Assembly: GCA_902825875.1 (NCBI GenBank)
Contig: CADECP010000041.1
Location: 1-62,019, forward strand
Reading direction: 5' to 3'
From: an uncultured Acidobacteriota bacterium
Lineage (GTDB): Bacteria; Acidobacteriota; Blastocatellia; RBC074
DNA: 62,019 nucleotides
Shown: positions 46,140-55,473 of the stretch, in pieces
Position numbering within the stretch: position 1 is the first letter of the stretch
Layout: each line of letters starts with the position of its first letter
Notes under the pieces: model-generated
Told to the model about the DNA's origin: nothing
What the model saw: only the letters and a program-made list of their open reading frames with translations
Database searches by the model: none
Position numbers and translations under genes: made by a program

Positions 46140-46656
46140 AAAAGCTTTTGATGACTTCAGCGCCAGGCACCAATTGCTCCCACATCTGTGGCGCGGTCGC
46201 GCCCAGCTCCAGAAAGCTGCGAAATCGGCGGTCAAATTCTTCTTTGGTTTTCAGGTAAGCGTCAAAGCTGGCAGCCAGATGATTTTTCAAGAAGTCCTGA
46301 ATCGAATCTTCACGCGAACGCAAAATCTGAAACAGGAAGGGAAGCGGCAACAGGCTCTGGTTCTTTTCTTCTTCCAAAATCGCCTGCATCAAGACGGATT
46401 TGGTGACATCCGTTTGCGAAGTCGAATCAATCACCTGAACGTCGTGGCCTGTGCGAATGATGGCGATCAAGTCCTGATAAGTGACGTAACTGCCGGTTTC
46501 AGTGTTGTAAAGACGGCGGTTTCCGTAACGTTTGATAACGACGGTGTTGTCGTTGACGGGTTGATCGGTTTCGATGCCAAAGGATTTTGCCGAAGCTTTT
46601 TTGGGCGCGCGCTTTTTGGCTGGGTGAGTTTTTGATTTGGTAGTTTTCTGAGCCAT
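46084..46656 (-). CDS. phaR: PHA synthesis regulator, PhaR type
   Basis: The 190-aa product has a Lys/Ala-rich N-terminus, then the PhaR DNA-binding domain (about residues 35-95): [20 protein letters not shown], the strongest signature, followed by [17 protein letters not shown]. The C-terminal helical part ([22 protein letters not shown]) matches the PHA-binding half. PhaR represses phasin genes until free polymer binds it. The start ATG 46656 follows AGGA. It is divergent from the SDR and phasin genes and 160 bases from a palindromic operator candidate. The last 56 bases overlap the convergent peptidase gene. Confidence 0.9.
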   Translation of the reverse strand: MAQKTTKSKTHPAKKRAPKKASAKSFGIETDQPVNDNTVVIKRYGNRRLYNTETGSYVTYQDLIAIIRTGHDVQVIDSTSQTDVTKSVLMQAILEEEKNQSLLPLPFLFQILRSREDSIQDFLKNHLAASFDAYLKTKEEFDRRFRSFLELGATAPQMWEQLVPGAEVIKSFFTGPKPQSDSKDDQKSSG

Positions 46657-46815
46657 AAAATTCCTGCCATGAAATTCCTGTTTGTTGTGAGTTTTGATTT
46701 TGACGGGCGAAGTATAGCCAGTTTTCGCCATTGCGAGCAAGAATTATGTTTGACCGTGCTGTTGGCATAACTTCAGCAATTCTCAGTGTTTGATTGAGAA
46801 AACGTTGTTGGCCTG

Positions 46816-46851
46816 CAAGAGTATCTTTCGCAATTGCGAAAAATACTCTTG
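46816..46851. promoter_or_regulatory. 36-bp palindrome, candidate operator for PhaR
   Basis: The sequence reads caagagtat, then a core tttcgcaattgcgaaa, then atactcttg, with one mismatched pair. Its right end merges with the -35 box TTGACC of the plus-strand promoter, as a repressor site would. The core TTCGCAATTGCGAA is a perfect 14-base palindrome. Binding by the adjacent PhaR is inferred from position. Confidence 0.65.
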
Positions 46852-46876
46852 ACCGTGATGAATTCTTGAGTATTCT
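46849..46876 (+). promoter_or_regulatory. Predicted promoter of the SDR/phasin genes
   Basis: TTGACC (46849-46854), a 16-base spacer and TATTCT (46871-46876) lie 37 bases before the SDR start. It overlaps the palindrome on its -35 side. Confidence 0.6.
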
Positions 46877-46912
46877 GTTCGCCGTCAAACCACTTTCGCG
46901 GAGAAACCAAAG

Positions 46913-47779
46913 ATGATCCGAAAACTGAGCGGAACCATTGTTGTAATCACAGGCGCAACCAGCGGCATTGGTCGTGAAACGGCGCGCGAGTTTGCCAAAG
47001 CCGGATCGAAAGTTGTCGTAGCCGGACGCCGCCGCGAACGGCTGGCCGAACTGGTCAAAGAGATTGAATCCAAAGGTGGTTCAGCGCTGGCCGTGCCGAC
47101 GGATGTCGCTGACCAAACTCAGGTTGAAAAGCTGATTGCCGCCGCTGTTGAACGGTTTGGCCGGGTGGATGTACTGGTGAACAACGCCGGAGTTGCGATT
47201 ACTTCACGGTTCACCGAAATGCCGCTCGAAGATTTTCGCCGATTGATGGATGTGAATTTCTGGGGAGCGGTGTTTGCCTGTCGTGCTGCCGTTCCGCAAA
47301 TGCGAAAACAAAACGGTGGCGGAGTAATCCTGAATGTTTCTTCGATCTTCGGCAAACGCGGGATGCCTTTTGAAACTGCTTACTGCGCCAGCAAGTTTGC
47401 GCTGGCGGGTTTTTCCGAGGCTCTCCGCGCTGAGCTAATGTCCGAAAACATAGACGTTTGCGCGATTTACCCAGGCGCCGTCGAAACTGAAATTTTTGAC
47501 GCGGCTGCGAACAGCACTGGTTTTGAAATTCCGAGCTACATCCCGAAATTTCCGGCGAGTCAGATGGCCAAGCTGATTGTGCAAGCTGCTCGCTTTCCGC
47601 AATCTGAAATCGTTGCCGCGTTTGACGCTCAGGCAATCAATATCGCAAACATTTTTGCCCCGGCGCTGGTGGATTTCGCGCTCGGTTGGAGCGTGCCGTT
47701 CATCGAAGGAATTCGACGAAACAAACCACAAGTTACTGAACCAAGCAGCGGCAACCTTTACCAGCCGCAAGACAAATAA
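46913..47779 (+). CDS. Short-chain dehydrogenase/reductase
   Basis: A classical SDR of 288 residues. The cofactor motif is TGATSGIGRE (TGxxxGIG), a basic pair GRRRERL follows strand 2 and suggests NADP preference, NNAG is present, and the catalytic Ser...Tyr...Lys lies in NVSSIFGKR and YCASKFAL. The substrate is unknown. The C-terminus has a hydrophobic segment (FAPALVDFALGWSVPF). It may share a transcript with the phasin-like gene 45 bases downstream. Confidence 0.93.
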   Translation: MIRKLSGTIVVITGATSGIGRETAREFAKAGSKVVVAGRRRERLAELVKEIESKGGSALAVPTDVADQTQVEKLIAAAVERFGRVDVLVNNAGVAITSRFTEMPLEDFRRLMDVNFWGAVFACRAAVPQMRKQNGGGVILNVSSIFGKRGMPFETAYCASKFALAGFSEALRAELMSENIDVCAIYPGAVETEIFDAAANSTGFEIPSYIPKFPASQMAKLIVQAARFPQSEIVAAFDAQAINIANIFAPALVDFALGWSVPFIEGIRRNKPQVTEPSSGNLYQPQDK

Positions 47780-47824
47780 CTGTTTGCTCGCCAAGCGCGG
47801 GCGAACCCAAAGAAGGAGACCGTT

Positions 47825-48436
47825 ATGACAAACAAAGCTAAAACCGCAAAAGAAACTGAACCGAACGCGACAACCGAAACTCAAGGCGCAAACGCTGGCG
47901 CAGCCGATTGGGCTAAGGGGGTTGTTGAGCATCTGGTTGATGCCCAGAAAAAATGGATTGATCTGACAGCTCAGCAAAACGCGCTGGTGTTGAAAGCTGT
48001 TGAAGAAGGCATGGATTTTTATCGCACGGCTCCGACGCCGGAGTTGGGAAGCTGGGCGCGACAGGGTTACGAAGGCTTTGTCGAAGCGCAACGCCGTTGG
48101 GCCGAAGTCGCTTCGCAACAAAGCAGCCAGTTGTTTGAAGCCATCAAAGAAAACGTCAGCTTCAGTCCGGCGGATGTGACTCGCGCGGCTTCGGATTTTG
48201 CCGGTCAGGGAGTCGAAACTTTCGTCAATGCTCGCACGCAGTGGCTGGATTTCGCCGCTCAGCAAAATGCGCAAGTCATTGATGCGGTCAAAAAAGGCTT
48301 GAATTTGGAAGAGAATTCGCCTGCCGCTGCGCTGGCTGATTTTGCTCAGCAAGCCGTGACCAATTACGTTGAAGTGCAAAAACGCTGGCTCGATCTGGCG
48401 ACGCAGCTTCCGTTTTTTGGCGCACCGAAGAAGTAG
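47825..48436 (+). CDS. Phasin-like protein with four 48-residue repeats
   Basis: The 203-aa protein is amphipathic and helical. Four copies of the motif (Q/R)xxW-x-(D/E)-L/V/F-A-x-Q start at residues 41, 89, 137 and 185, with Trp44, Trp92, Trp140 and Trp188: the period is exactly 48. The Trp-bearing helix recurs with AVEEG, AIKEN and AVKKG ends in the first three. This fits a granule-surface phasin that coats PHA inclusions, and PhaR is adjacent. No PHA synthase is in the window. The ATG follows AAGGAGAC. Confidence 0.8.
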   Translation: MTNKAKTAKETEPNATTETQGANAGAADWAKGVVEHLVDAQKKWIDLTAQQNALVLKAVEEGMDFYRTAPTPELGSWARQGYEGFVEAQRRWAEVASQQSSQLFEAIKENVSFSPADVTRAASDFAGQGVETFVNARTQWLDFAAQQNAQVIDAVKKGLNLEENSPAAALADFAQQAVTNYVEVQKRWLDLATQLPFFGAPKK

Positions 48437-48531
48437 AGATGGAGAGTGAGGGAAGGAGCGAGAGAGGGATTGAGGGAACAAGAGATGATGCTCTTTGTCT
48501 CTCAATCTCTCTCTCTCTGTCTTTCAATCCA
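48437..48531. repeat. GA/TC-rich imperfect inverted repeat
   Basis: The left part (agagatggagagtgagggaa...) and right part (tctctcaatctctctctctc...) are largely complementary around a short loop. It begins at the phasin stop. It shares gagggattgaggga with the segment inside the helicase gene at 13915-14035. The remaining bases to 48615 show no feature besides a ribosome site. Confidence 0.7.
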
Positions 48532-48615
48532 GCCTTCTCACGATCCTCTCGCCTGTGGTAAGTTCCGCCCACAAAATCTTCATCAACAAGTTCATCAGAA
48601 AGGCTTCAAACAACA

Positions 48616-49176
48616 ATGTCTCAAACAGCGAAACGCGCGTATCCGCGCACAGCTACGTTAAAAGATAAGCAGGTCACTTTGCGGTTGTTGCAGGAAACTG
48701 ACCGCGATGCGGTGTTGGCTTTTGCTCAGGCGTTGCCGGCGGATGACCTGCTTTTTCTTCCGCTGGATATTACTCACCCGAAAGTCGTTGATAGCTGGAT
48801 GAAACGTCTGAATCCTGAACGCACAGTGACGGTGATTGCAGAGCTTGCTGGCCGAATGATTGGAATGGGAACGTTGGTTCGCAGCGAAACTCATTGGGCG
48901 CGGCATCTGGGCAACATTCGTTTGCTGGTCAGCACGGATGCTCGCGGGTTGGGTTTGGGCAGCGTCCTGGCCAACGAAGTTTTCGCAGTTGCGGAAGAAA
49001 TGGGATTGCAGAAAGTTGTGGCTCAAATGGCTGCGGAACAGCGCGGCGCTCAGGCTGTGTTCGAGCGGCTGGGTTTCAAGGCCGAAGCTTTGCTGGCGGA
49101 TTACGTCATGGATAGGCAAGGCCGGACTCACGATTTGATTGTCATGAGTTATGACGTGACTGGCTTGAACGGATAA
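48616..49176 (+). CDS. GNAT family N-acetyltransferase
   Basis: The 186-aa product shows the GNAT order: VTLRLLQETDRDAVLAFA, VTVIAELAGRMIGMGTL, the acetyl-CoA loop STDARGLGLGSVLANEVF, and RGAQAVFERLGFKAEALL. The substrate cannot be predicted. Sixteen bases later lies the reductase-like gene. Confidence 0.88.
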   Translation: MSQTAKRAYPRTATLKDKQVTLRLLQETDRDAVLAFAQALPADDLLFLPLDITHPKVVDSWMKRLNPERTVTVIAELAGRMIGMGTLVRSETHWARHLGNIRLLVSTDARGLGLGSVLANEVFAVAEEMGLQKVVAQMAAEQRGAQAVFERLGFKAEALLADYVMDRQGRTHDLIVMSYDVTGLNG

Positions 49177-49191
49177 CGAAAGGCTGGCTTT

Positions 49192-49650
49192 ATGTTCGCG
49201 CAAGCGTTGTTCGATGTTCAAAAAGAGTTTTTCAATGGCTTCAATCAAATTGCCGAGCCTCTGATTCGCGCGGGTTTTGGGAATCCTTTGTTTTGGCCGA
49301 CCGGCACGATTGTCGTTGAAACCATTGGCCGCAAATCCGGCAGCAAGATCAATGTGCCGGTGTTGGCTTTTCGCATTGGCGAAATAGTTGTATTCAGCAC
49401 GGTGCGTCGCAATTCGCAGTGGCTGAAAAATCTGACCGCGAATCCTGAAGTTCGATATTGGCTGGGATGGCAGCCGCGTGAAGCTCAAGCTTCGGTGATT
49501 ACTCCCGGCGAAAAAACGTCGTTTGAGAATTTGCCGTCGCAAGCCAATTGCATTGCCCAATTTTTGCAGCAACAAAGTCGTTTGTTGGGAATTAGTTTTG
49601 CGCTTTTGACTCCACGCGGAACGGTGACTCAGCCGGACAGGCTGGGATGA
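49192..49650 (+). CDS. DDN-like deazaflavin/nitroreductase-family protein
   Basis: The 152-aa product matches the split-barrel family of deazaflavin (F420)-dependent nitroreductases: VVETIGRKSGSKINVPVLAFRIGE, WLKNLTANPEVRYWLG. Members bind F420, FMN or related cofactors, and fatty acids in some cases. It may work with the neighbouring P450 fusion but this is only proximity. Confidence 0.78.
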   Translation: MFAQALFDVQKEFFNGFNQIAEPLIRAGFGNPLFWPTGTIVVETIGRKSGSKINVPVLAFRIGEIVVFSTVRRNSQWLKNLTANPEVRYWLGWQPREAQASVITPGEKTSFENLPSQANCIAQFLQQQSRLLGISFALLTPRGTVTQPDRLG

Positions 49651-49667
49651 AATTAGATAATCAGCCC

Positions 49668-49692
49668 TTGCTTACGCGCGGGCTACTGAAAC
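49668..49692 (+). repeat. Single tip of the 'cgcgggctactga' element
   Basis: The sequence cttgcttacgcgcgggctac continues with tgaaac and matches the right tip of the 176-bp element at 58191-58366 (cttgctgacgcgcgggctac), but no left tip is nearby, so it is a remnant. Confidence 0.6.
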
Positions 49693-49698
49693 GGCAGA

Positions 49699-52600
49699 AT
49701 GACGATGAGCACTGAAAATTTCGCCCGCATTCCACAACCTCCAGAAAAGTTTTTGCTCGAAAATTTGCTTGAGCTTAGTCCGACTTCGCCTGTGCAGGAT
49801 ATGGTCAGGCTGGCGCGCGAATACGGCCCGATTTATCGGCTGGAAATGCGCGGGCGCGTCGCCATAGTTCTTTCCGGCTATGAACTGGTCAACGAAGTCT
49901 GCGACGAAAAGCGGTTCGACAAATCCATTCGCGGAGCTTTGCGATTGGTGCGGCGATTCAGCGGCGACGGTTTGTTCACCTCAAAAACCGAAGAGCCGAA
50001 CTGGTCAAAGGCGCACAACATTTTGCTGCCGAACTTCGGCCATCGCGCGATGCAGGGTTATCACGAAATGATGTTGGACATCGCGGAACAACTGGTTTTG
50101 AAGTGGGAGCGGTTGAACGACGACGACGAAATTGACGTGTCCGCGGATATGACTCGGCTGACTGTGGACACGATTGGTTTGTGCGGATTCGATTATCGGC
50201 TGAATTCGTTTTACCAGGATGGCTATCACCCGTTTGTCAACGCGATGGCTGGGGGCTTGGCGACTTCGTTGGATGAACTGCGCGATTTGCCGTTGGAAAA
50301 GTTGGTCAGTCAGGGGCGCGACAAACAATTGAAAGCCGACATTCGCTGCATGAATGAGACCGTTGACCGCATCATTCAAGATCGCAAAGCAAGCGGCGAA
50401 GACCTGGCCGACAAACCGGATTTGCTCAGCTACATGCTCAGCGGCATTGATAAGAAAACGGGCGAGCGGCTGGAAGACCTGAACATCCGGTATCAAATCA
50501 TCACCTTTCTGATTGCCGGCCACGAAACGACCAGCGGATTGTTGTCGTTTGCGATTTACGCATTGCTGAATAACCCCGAAGTTCTGATCAAAGCTTATGA
50601 AGAAGCAGATCGCGTGTTGGGGCGCGATCTTTCGGCCAAGCCAACCTACGCGCAGGTCAACCGGCTGCAATACATTACGCAAATCCTGAAAGAGACTTTG
50701 CGATTGTGGCCGACTGCTCCGGCGATTGGGCTTTACCCTTACGAAGACACTGTCATCGGCGGCAAATACAAAATCAAACACAGCGACACGATCAACATCT
50801 TGCTGCCTATGTTGCACCGCGACAAAAGCATTTGGGGAGAAGACGCTGAGGCGTTCAATCCGGACAACTTCACACCCGAAGTCGAAGCAAAGCGCCCGGC
50901 CAATGCTTACAAACCATTTGGCAACGGGCAGCGCGCCTGCATTGGTCGCCAGTTCGCTTTGCAGGAAGCGACTTTGGTTTTGGGTATGATCCTGCAACGC
51001 TTCAAGCTGGTTGATCACACGCGCTACCAACTGAAAATCAAAGAAACGCTGACGCTGAAGCCGGATGAGTTGCGAATCAAAGTGCGCAGGCGGGAGTTGG
51101 GGGTTGGGCGGGAGTCGGGAATCAGCGTGCGGGGTTCAATGATGGTTGGCGAAATTTCTCAACCGACTACTGACTCCCGACTCCCGACTACTTCGCAGTT
51201 GCACAATACTCCACTGCTTGTCCTGTTCGGTTCGAACATGGGAACGGCGGAAGAACTAGCTCGTCGCGTGGCGCAGGACGCCGAGGCGAATGGCTTCGTG
51301 GTCAAAGTCGCTGCGCTGGATGATTACGCAGGTAGGCTGCCGAAAGAAGGATTGCTGGCCATTGTCACGTCGTCTTACAACGGGTTGCCGCCGGACAATG
51401 CCGTGAAGTTTTGCGATTGGTTGCGGAGCGCGGAACTTGGCAGCGATGCGTTGGCCGGAGTGACTTACACCGTGTTCGGTTGCGGTAATCGAGATTGGGC
51501 TGCGACTTTCCAAGCCGTGCCGCGTTTGATTGATGAACAACTGGCTGCGCACGGGGCGAAGCGATTGTTTCCGCACGGCGAAGGCGATGCGCGCGATGAT
51601 TTCGACGGACAGTTTCAACGTTGGTATCAACCGTTGCGCCGAACGGTTGCCGAATCTCTGGGCATCAGCATCGAAGCCGAAACTTCAAAGCCGCTGTACA
51701 AACTTGAGATTGTGCCGGGTCAGCAAATGAGTCCGTTCGTAGATTCGTTTGATTCCAAACCGATGACCGTTCGCGTCAACCGAGAGCTTCACAACAAAGG
51801 CCGCGAAAATCCTTCGGATCGTTCGACTCGCCACGTCGAATTGGAATTGCCCGAAAGTGTGACGTATCGCGCGGGCGATCATCTTGGAGTTATCCCGCAC
51901 AACAGCGAAGCTCTGGTCAAAAGAGTCGCCGCGCGGTTCGGATTCGAACGCGATGTCTTCATTCGGTTGAAACCGACGACGAATCGAAAGTCTTTCCTGC
52001 CTGTCAGCCAGACGATTTCTGTTTATCAATTGCTGACCGATTACGTCGAGCTTCAGGACGTGGTCACGCGCAGCCAGATTCAGACGCTGGCTCAATTCAC
52101 CGAATGTCCGCCGGAAAGAATTCAGCTTCAAGCGATGCTGGGCGACGACGAAGCCAGCGCCGCGCGTTACAAAGAAGACGTGTTGGCTCGGCGAAAATCC
52201 GTGATTGATTTGCTGGAAGAATTTCCGGCTTGCACGTTGCCGTTTGAAGCTTATCTGGAAATGCTGCCTGCGTTGCGTCCGCGTTATTACTCGATTTCGT
52301 CTTCGCCGTTGGCTGGCGAGCGAACTTGCAGCATCACCGTTGCCGTTGTGGATGCTCCGGCGCGTTCGGGGCGTGGCGTGTTTCAAGGCGTTTGCACTAA
52401 CTATCTGGCTCGGCAAAACGAAGGCGAGGTGATTTACGCTTTCGTCAAAGACACCAAGTCGGCTTTTCGTTTGCCTGAAGATTCAGCGACTCCGATTGTC
52501 ATGATTGGCCCCGGAACCGGATTGGCTCCGTTCAGAGGGTTTTTGCAGGAACGCGCCGCGCTTAAAGCCACTGGCAAAACGATTGGCCGCTCGTTATTGT

Positions 52601-52953
52601 TTTTCGGCTGCCGCCATCCGCAGCAGGATTTCATTTATCAGGATGAACTCAGCAAATTTGTCGAAACTGGCGTGACTGAACTGGTCGCTTCTTTCTCCCG
52701 CGTCGAAGGCCAGAAGAAGCAGTACGTGCAGGATGAAGTTTATGCTCGGCGCGATGACTTATGGCAGATGATCGAAGCCGGAGCCGTGATTTACGTTTGC
52801 GGCGACGCCAGCCGAATGGCTCCCGACGTGAGAAGAACCTTCGCGGCGATTTACAGCGAAAAGACTGGCGCGAATGCTGCTGCGGCTGAACGATGGCTGA
52901 ATGAAATGACGGCGCAGAATCGGTATTTGGTGGATGTTTGGGCGGCGAATTGA
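49699..52953 (+). CDS. Self-sufficient cytochrome P450-reductase fusion, CYP102 (BM3-like)
   Basis: This 1084-aa fusion has a P450 domain (1-460): I-helix AGHETTS (273-279), ExxR in KETLRL (332-335), and the haem loop FGNGQRACIGR with Cys414. Then an FMN domain (about 505-660: LFGSNMGTAEELARRVA, GCGNRDWA) and an FAD/NADPH domain (about 680-1084: RYYSISSSPL, GVFQGVCTNYL, GPGTGLAPFRGFL, VYVCGDASRMAPDV). CYP102 enzymes hydroxylate fatty acids near the omega end using NADPH and O2. The linker (about 465-502) is about 40 residues long and derived from a palindromic repeat. Start 49699 or 49705. Confidence 0.95.
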   Translation: MTMSTENFARIPQPPEKFLLENLLELSPTSPVQDMVRLAREYGPIYRLEMRGRVAIVLSGYELVNEVCDEKRFDKSIRGALRLVRRFSGDGLFTSKTEEPNWSKAHNILLPNFGHRAMQGYHEMMLDIAEQLVLKWERLNDDDEIDVSADMTRLTVDTIGLCGFDYRLNSFYQDGYHPFVNAMAGGLATSLDELRDLPLEKLVSQGRDKQLKADIRCMNETVDRIIQDRKASGEDLADKPDLLSYMLSGIDKKTGERLEDLNIRYQIITFLIAGHETTSGLLSFAIYALLNNPEVLIKAYEEADRVLGRDLSAKPTYAQVNRLQYITQILKETLRLWPTAPAIGLYPYEDTVIGGKYKIKHSDTINILLPMLHRDKSIWGEDAEAFNPDNFTPEVEAKRPANAYKPFGNGQRACIGRQFALQEATLVLGMILQRFKLVDHTRYQLKIKETLTLKPDELRIKVRRRELGVGRESGISVRGSMMVGEISQPTTDSRLPTTSQLHNTPLLVLFGSNMGTAEELARRVAQDAEANGFVVKVAALDDYAGRLPKEGLLAIVTSSYNGLPPDNAVKFCDWLRSAELGSDALAGVTYTVFGCGNRDWAATFQAVPRLIDEQLAAHGAKRLFPHGEGDARDDFDGQFQRWYQPLRRTVAESLGISIEAETSKPLYKLEIVPGQQMSPFVDSFDSKPMTVRVNRELHNKGRENPSDRSTRHVELELPESVTYRAGDHLGVIPHNSEALVKRVAARFGFERDVFIRLKPTTNRKSFLPVSQTISVYQLLTDYVELQDVVTRSQIQTLAQFTECPPERIQLQAMLGDDEASAARYKEDVLARRKSVIDLLEEFPACTLPFEAYLEMLPALRPRYYSISSSPLAGERTCSITVAVVDAPARSGRGVFQGVCTNYLARQNEGEVIYAFVKDTKSAFRLPEDSATPIVMIGPGTGLAPFRGFLQERAALKATGKTIGRSLLFFGCRHPQQDFIYQDELSKFVETGVTELVASFSRVEGQKKQYVQDEVYARRDDLWQMIEAGAVIYVCGDASRMAPDVRRTFAAIYSEKTGANAAAAERWLNEMTAQNRYLVDVWAAN
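51091..51197 (+). repeat. Palindromic repeat forming the CYP102 interdomain linker
   Basis: Left arm ggcgggagtcggga and right arm tcccgactcccgacta pair, with more gt-rich matches outside. The encoded segment is Gly/Arg/Thr/Ser-rich and lies between the P450 and FMN domains. It resembles the intergenic palindrome at 16994-17064 in its repeated gtcgg words. Confidence 0.65.
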
Positions 52954-52962
52954 AGTGAATCA

Positions 52963-53442
52963 ATGAGTCTTTCTTTTTCTTACAAATTGACTGGTTCAGG
53001 TTGGGCTGAATGTGCTCTGGAAATTGACGGCCAGGGAATCGTTACAACCGCTTCGTATCTGAGCCACGCTCTGGAACGCTTGCTCCAAAGTGTTGTTGAA
53101 TTACTGAAGAGGCAACCAGAGGCGACAGCTTCTTTTGACGAAGAGCCGGGTGAATACCGCTGGCGCTTCAAGCGAATTGACGAGCAAGCAATTTCCATTC
53201 GGATTCTGTGGTTCAATAAACTTTGGGGGCGAGAGCCTGATGAAACAGGGAAGCTTGTTTTTGAGGCAACTTGCCGTTTGAGAACTTTTGCTGGTGCTGT
53301 GCTTTCAGCTTCGCAACAGTTGTTTGCAGAACATGGCATCGAAGGGTACAAGGAAAAATGGGTAGAGCATGATTTCCCACTTAAACTTCAAGATGAACTA
53401 AAGCGATTGCTTGCTGAAGGACGGCAGGCGAAAAAAGAATGA
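52963..53442 (+). CDS. Protein of unknown function (159 aa)
   Basis: No family is recognised. The chain is mixed alpha/beta: LTGSGWAECALEIDGQ, a helix YLSHALERLLQSVVELLKRQ, EYRWRFKRID strands and a helical C-terminus (ELKRLLAEGRQAKKE). It has no signal peptide. It overlaps the phosphatase start by four bases (ATGA), so the two are translationally coupled. Confidence 0.6.
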   Translation: MSLSFSYKLTGSGWAECALEIDGQGIVTTASYLSHALERLLQSVVELLKRQPEATASFDEEPGEYRWRFKRIDEQAISIRILWFNKLWGREPDETGKLVFEATCRLRTFAGAVLSASQQLFAEHGIEGYKEKWVEHDFPLKLQDELKRLLAEGRQAKKE

Positions 53443-53945
53443 AAGCTACGATTTGCTGGATCGAAAACAATTGGCCGGGCAAGCTGGCAATCGTGCCTCG
53501 TCCGCGTGGAGGCGATTGGCTGGAAGATGAGTTTCAGGCGTTGCGGCAAGGCGGTTTGGATGTGATCGTTTCGTTGCTTGAAACCGATGAAGCTGCGGAT
53601 TTGGGATTGGAACTGGAAGGCGAATTGAGCCGCGCCGCTGGTTTGGAATTCATTTCGTTTCCGATTGTGGATCGCAGTATTCCGACTTCGAGTTCTGCCG
53701 CCGTCACCTTGTTGGAAGATTTGCTTGGATTGATTGCCGCTGGGAAAAACGTCGGCGTTCATTGTCGTCAAGGAATTGGTCGTTCGGCGCTGGTTGCCGC
53801 TGGTGTGTTGGCACTGGATGGAATTTCGCCGAGCGTAGCGTTTCAACTGGTCGGCGAAGCGCGCGGAATTCCGGTTCCTGAAACGGAACAGCAGCGCAAT
53901 TGGGTGATTGCCTTGGCGAAAGAACCTGCGAAGCGCGCGGCTTAG
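53439..53945 (+). CDS. Dual-specificity-phosphatase-like protein
   Basis: The 168-aa product has the PTP signature HCRQGIGRS: Cys109 is the nucleophile and Arg115 closes the P-loop. Asp78 in FPIVDRSIP is the likely general acid. Family members dephosphorylate Tyr/Ser/Thr or other phosphoesters. With two Ser/Thr kinases in the window it could counteract one of them, but it lies 2.5 kb from the nearest. Confidence 0.88.
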   Translation: MKATICWIENNWPGKLAIVPRPRGGDWLEDEFQALRQGGLDVIVSLLETDEAADLGLELEGELSRAAGLEFISFPIVDRSIPTSSSAAVTLLEDLLGLIAAGKNVGVHCRQGIGRSALVAAGVLALDGISPSVAFQLVGEARGIPVPETEQQRNWVIALAKEPAKRAA

Positions 53946-53969
53946 CATTTTGATTTTCGGAGAAACTTT

Positions 53970-55436
53970 ATGTCCCAACCTGAATTGAATCGGCGGTTGT
54001 CTTCGATGGATTCCAGCTTCCTGTATTTCGAGAAGAAGGAAACGCCGATGCACATCGGCAGCGTCAGCCTGTTTGACGGAGAAATTCCGTTTGAGAATTT
54101 CGTGGCTATGTTGGATGCGAAGATGCACTTGCTGCCGCGTTACCAGCAGATAGTAGTGCCTGACCCATTCAATCTTGGCCATCCGACTTGGGAACACGAC
54201 CACAACTTCAACATCCGAAATCACATCTTCCGGCTGCAAATTGATGCGCCGGGCGGCGAAAAGGAATTGATTGATCTGGCTGGGCGCATCTTCACGCCGA
54301 TGATGGAGCGCAACAAACCGCTCTGGGACATTTATTTGGTCTACGGGTTGGAAGGCGGAAAGACGGCGATGATTTGCCGAGTCCATCACTGCATGGTTGA
54401 CGGAATGTCCGGCGTGGATTTGCTGAAGATAGTTTTGGACTTTTCGCCGACGCCTGCGCCGATTCCTCCGAAGCCCGCCGCCAAAGTGCGCGAACCGCAG
54501 CCTGATCCGACTCGGCGTTTGTTTGATTCTATTTTGGGCGGAATGCAGGAAGGCATGAACCGCTGGATGGAATTTCAAAACGGCCTGCTGAATTTGACTC
54601 AAGCGTTGACCGAACAGAGTTCGCGCGAAGCGATGATAAACATCAGTGGAGAAATTCCGAAGATTCTCCGCCCGGCGGAACGGCTGCCATTCAACGGCGC
54701 GCTTTCTGGCGAAAAGCGAATGGTCTGGAACACGTTTAACTTTGCTGAAGCGCGCGCGATTCGTGGTGCATTGAGCGGAACGGTCAATGACGTTGTGCTG
54801 ACGGCTTTGTCCGGCGCGGTTTCTCGGTACGTCGAAAGTCACGGCCAGTCAGTTGCCGGGCGCAAAATTCGCTTTATGGTTCCGGTCAGTTTGCGGCAGG
54901 AAGATCAACACGGAGCTTTGGGAAATCTGGTTTCGATCCTGCCGGTGGAAATTCCGCTGGATGTGAAGGACCCGATTGCGCGGTTCCGCTACGTAAATCA
55001 AAAAACGATGACGATGAAAGGCGGGCGCGTGGCCGAAGGCTTGAATCTGTTTTCGGCGCTGATGGGAATTTTGCCCGCTCCGATGCAAGCGTTGATGGGC
55101 GCGCTTTCGACTGCGAACATTCCGGTTCCGGCGATGAATATGATTTCGACGAACGTGCCGGGTCCGCAAGTTCCGCTTTACGCGATGGGACATCGAATGA
55201 CGGCTTATTACCCTTACGTGCCGGTTGGTTACGCTGTCGGATGCGGCTGCGCGATTATGAGTTACGACCAGCATTTGTACTTCGGCTTGACGGCGGACTT
55301 GAAAGCCATGCCCGATGTTGAACGGTTGCGAGATCAGTTGTATGACTCGTTCTATGAATTGCGAAAAGCTGCCGGAGTTGAAGAAATCAAACCGCAACCG
55401 GTAAAAGCAAAAGCCGCCAAAGGCAAACGCGGCTAA
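53970..55436 (+). CDS. Wax ester synthase / diacylglycerol acyltransferase (WS/DGAT)
   Basis: The 488-aa product carries the catalytic motif HHCMVDG (HHxxxDG) in [19 protein letters not shown] and the family's [11 protein letters not shown] start, plus [15 protein letters not shown] and PVSLR in the second half. WS/DGAT enzymes esterify fatty alcohols or diacylglycerol to form storage lipids, usually at the membrane or lipid-body surface. A lipase-like hydrolase follows by 37 bases. Confidence 0.95.
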   Translation: MSQPELNRRLSSMDSSFLYFEKKETPMHIGSVSLFDGEIPFENFVAMLDAKMHLLPRYQQIVVPDPFNLGHPTWEHDHNFNIRNHIFRLQIDAPGGEKELIDLAGRIFTPMMERNKPLWDIYLVYGLEGGKTAMICRVHHCMVDGMSGVDLLKIVLDFSPTPAPIPPKPAAKVREPQPDPTRRLFDSILGGMQEGMNRWMEFQNGLLNLTQALTEQSSREAMINISGEIPKILRPAERLPFNGALSGEKRMVWNTFNFAEARAIRGALSGTVNDVVLTALSGAVSRYVESHGQSVAGRKIRFMVPVSLRQEDQHGALGNLVSILPVEIPLDVKDPIARFRYVNQKTMTMKGGRVAEGLNLFSALMGILPAPMQALMGALSTANIPVPAMNMISTNVPGPQVPLYAMGHRMTAYYPYVPVGYAVGCGCAIMSYDQHLYFGLTADLKAMPDVERLRDQLYDSFYELRKAAGVEEIKPQPVKAKAAKGKRG

Positions 55437-55473
55437 ATTGAAACGTTGCCCTACCACAATTGGAGAGGTGTTT

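Noticed and set aside
47435..48505. A 356-codon minus-strand frame
   Set aside because: Antisense to the SDR and phasin genes, which carry clear motifs and ribosome sites.
48437..48615. Pyrimidine run read as a transcription factor cluster or CRISPR leader
   Set aside because: It is a single imperfect inverted repeat without repeat-spacer structure.
53388..54842. A 484-codon open frame on the minus strand opposite the phosphatase and WS/DGAT genes
   Set aside because: It mirrors the codon pattern of two well-recognised genes, has no family motifs and no ribosome site.
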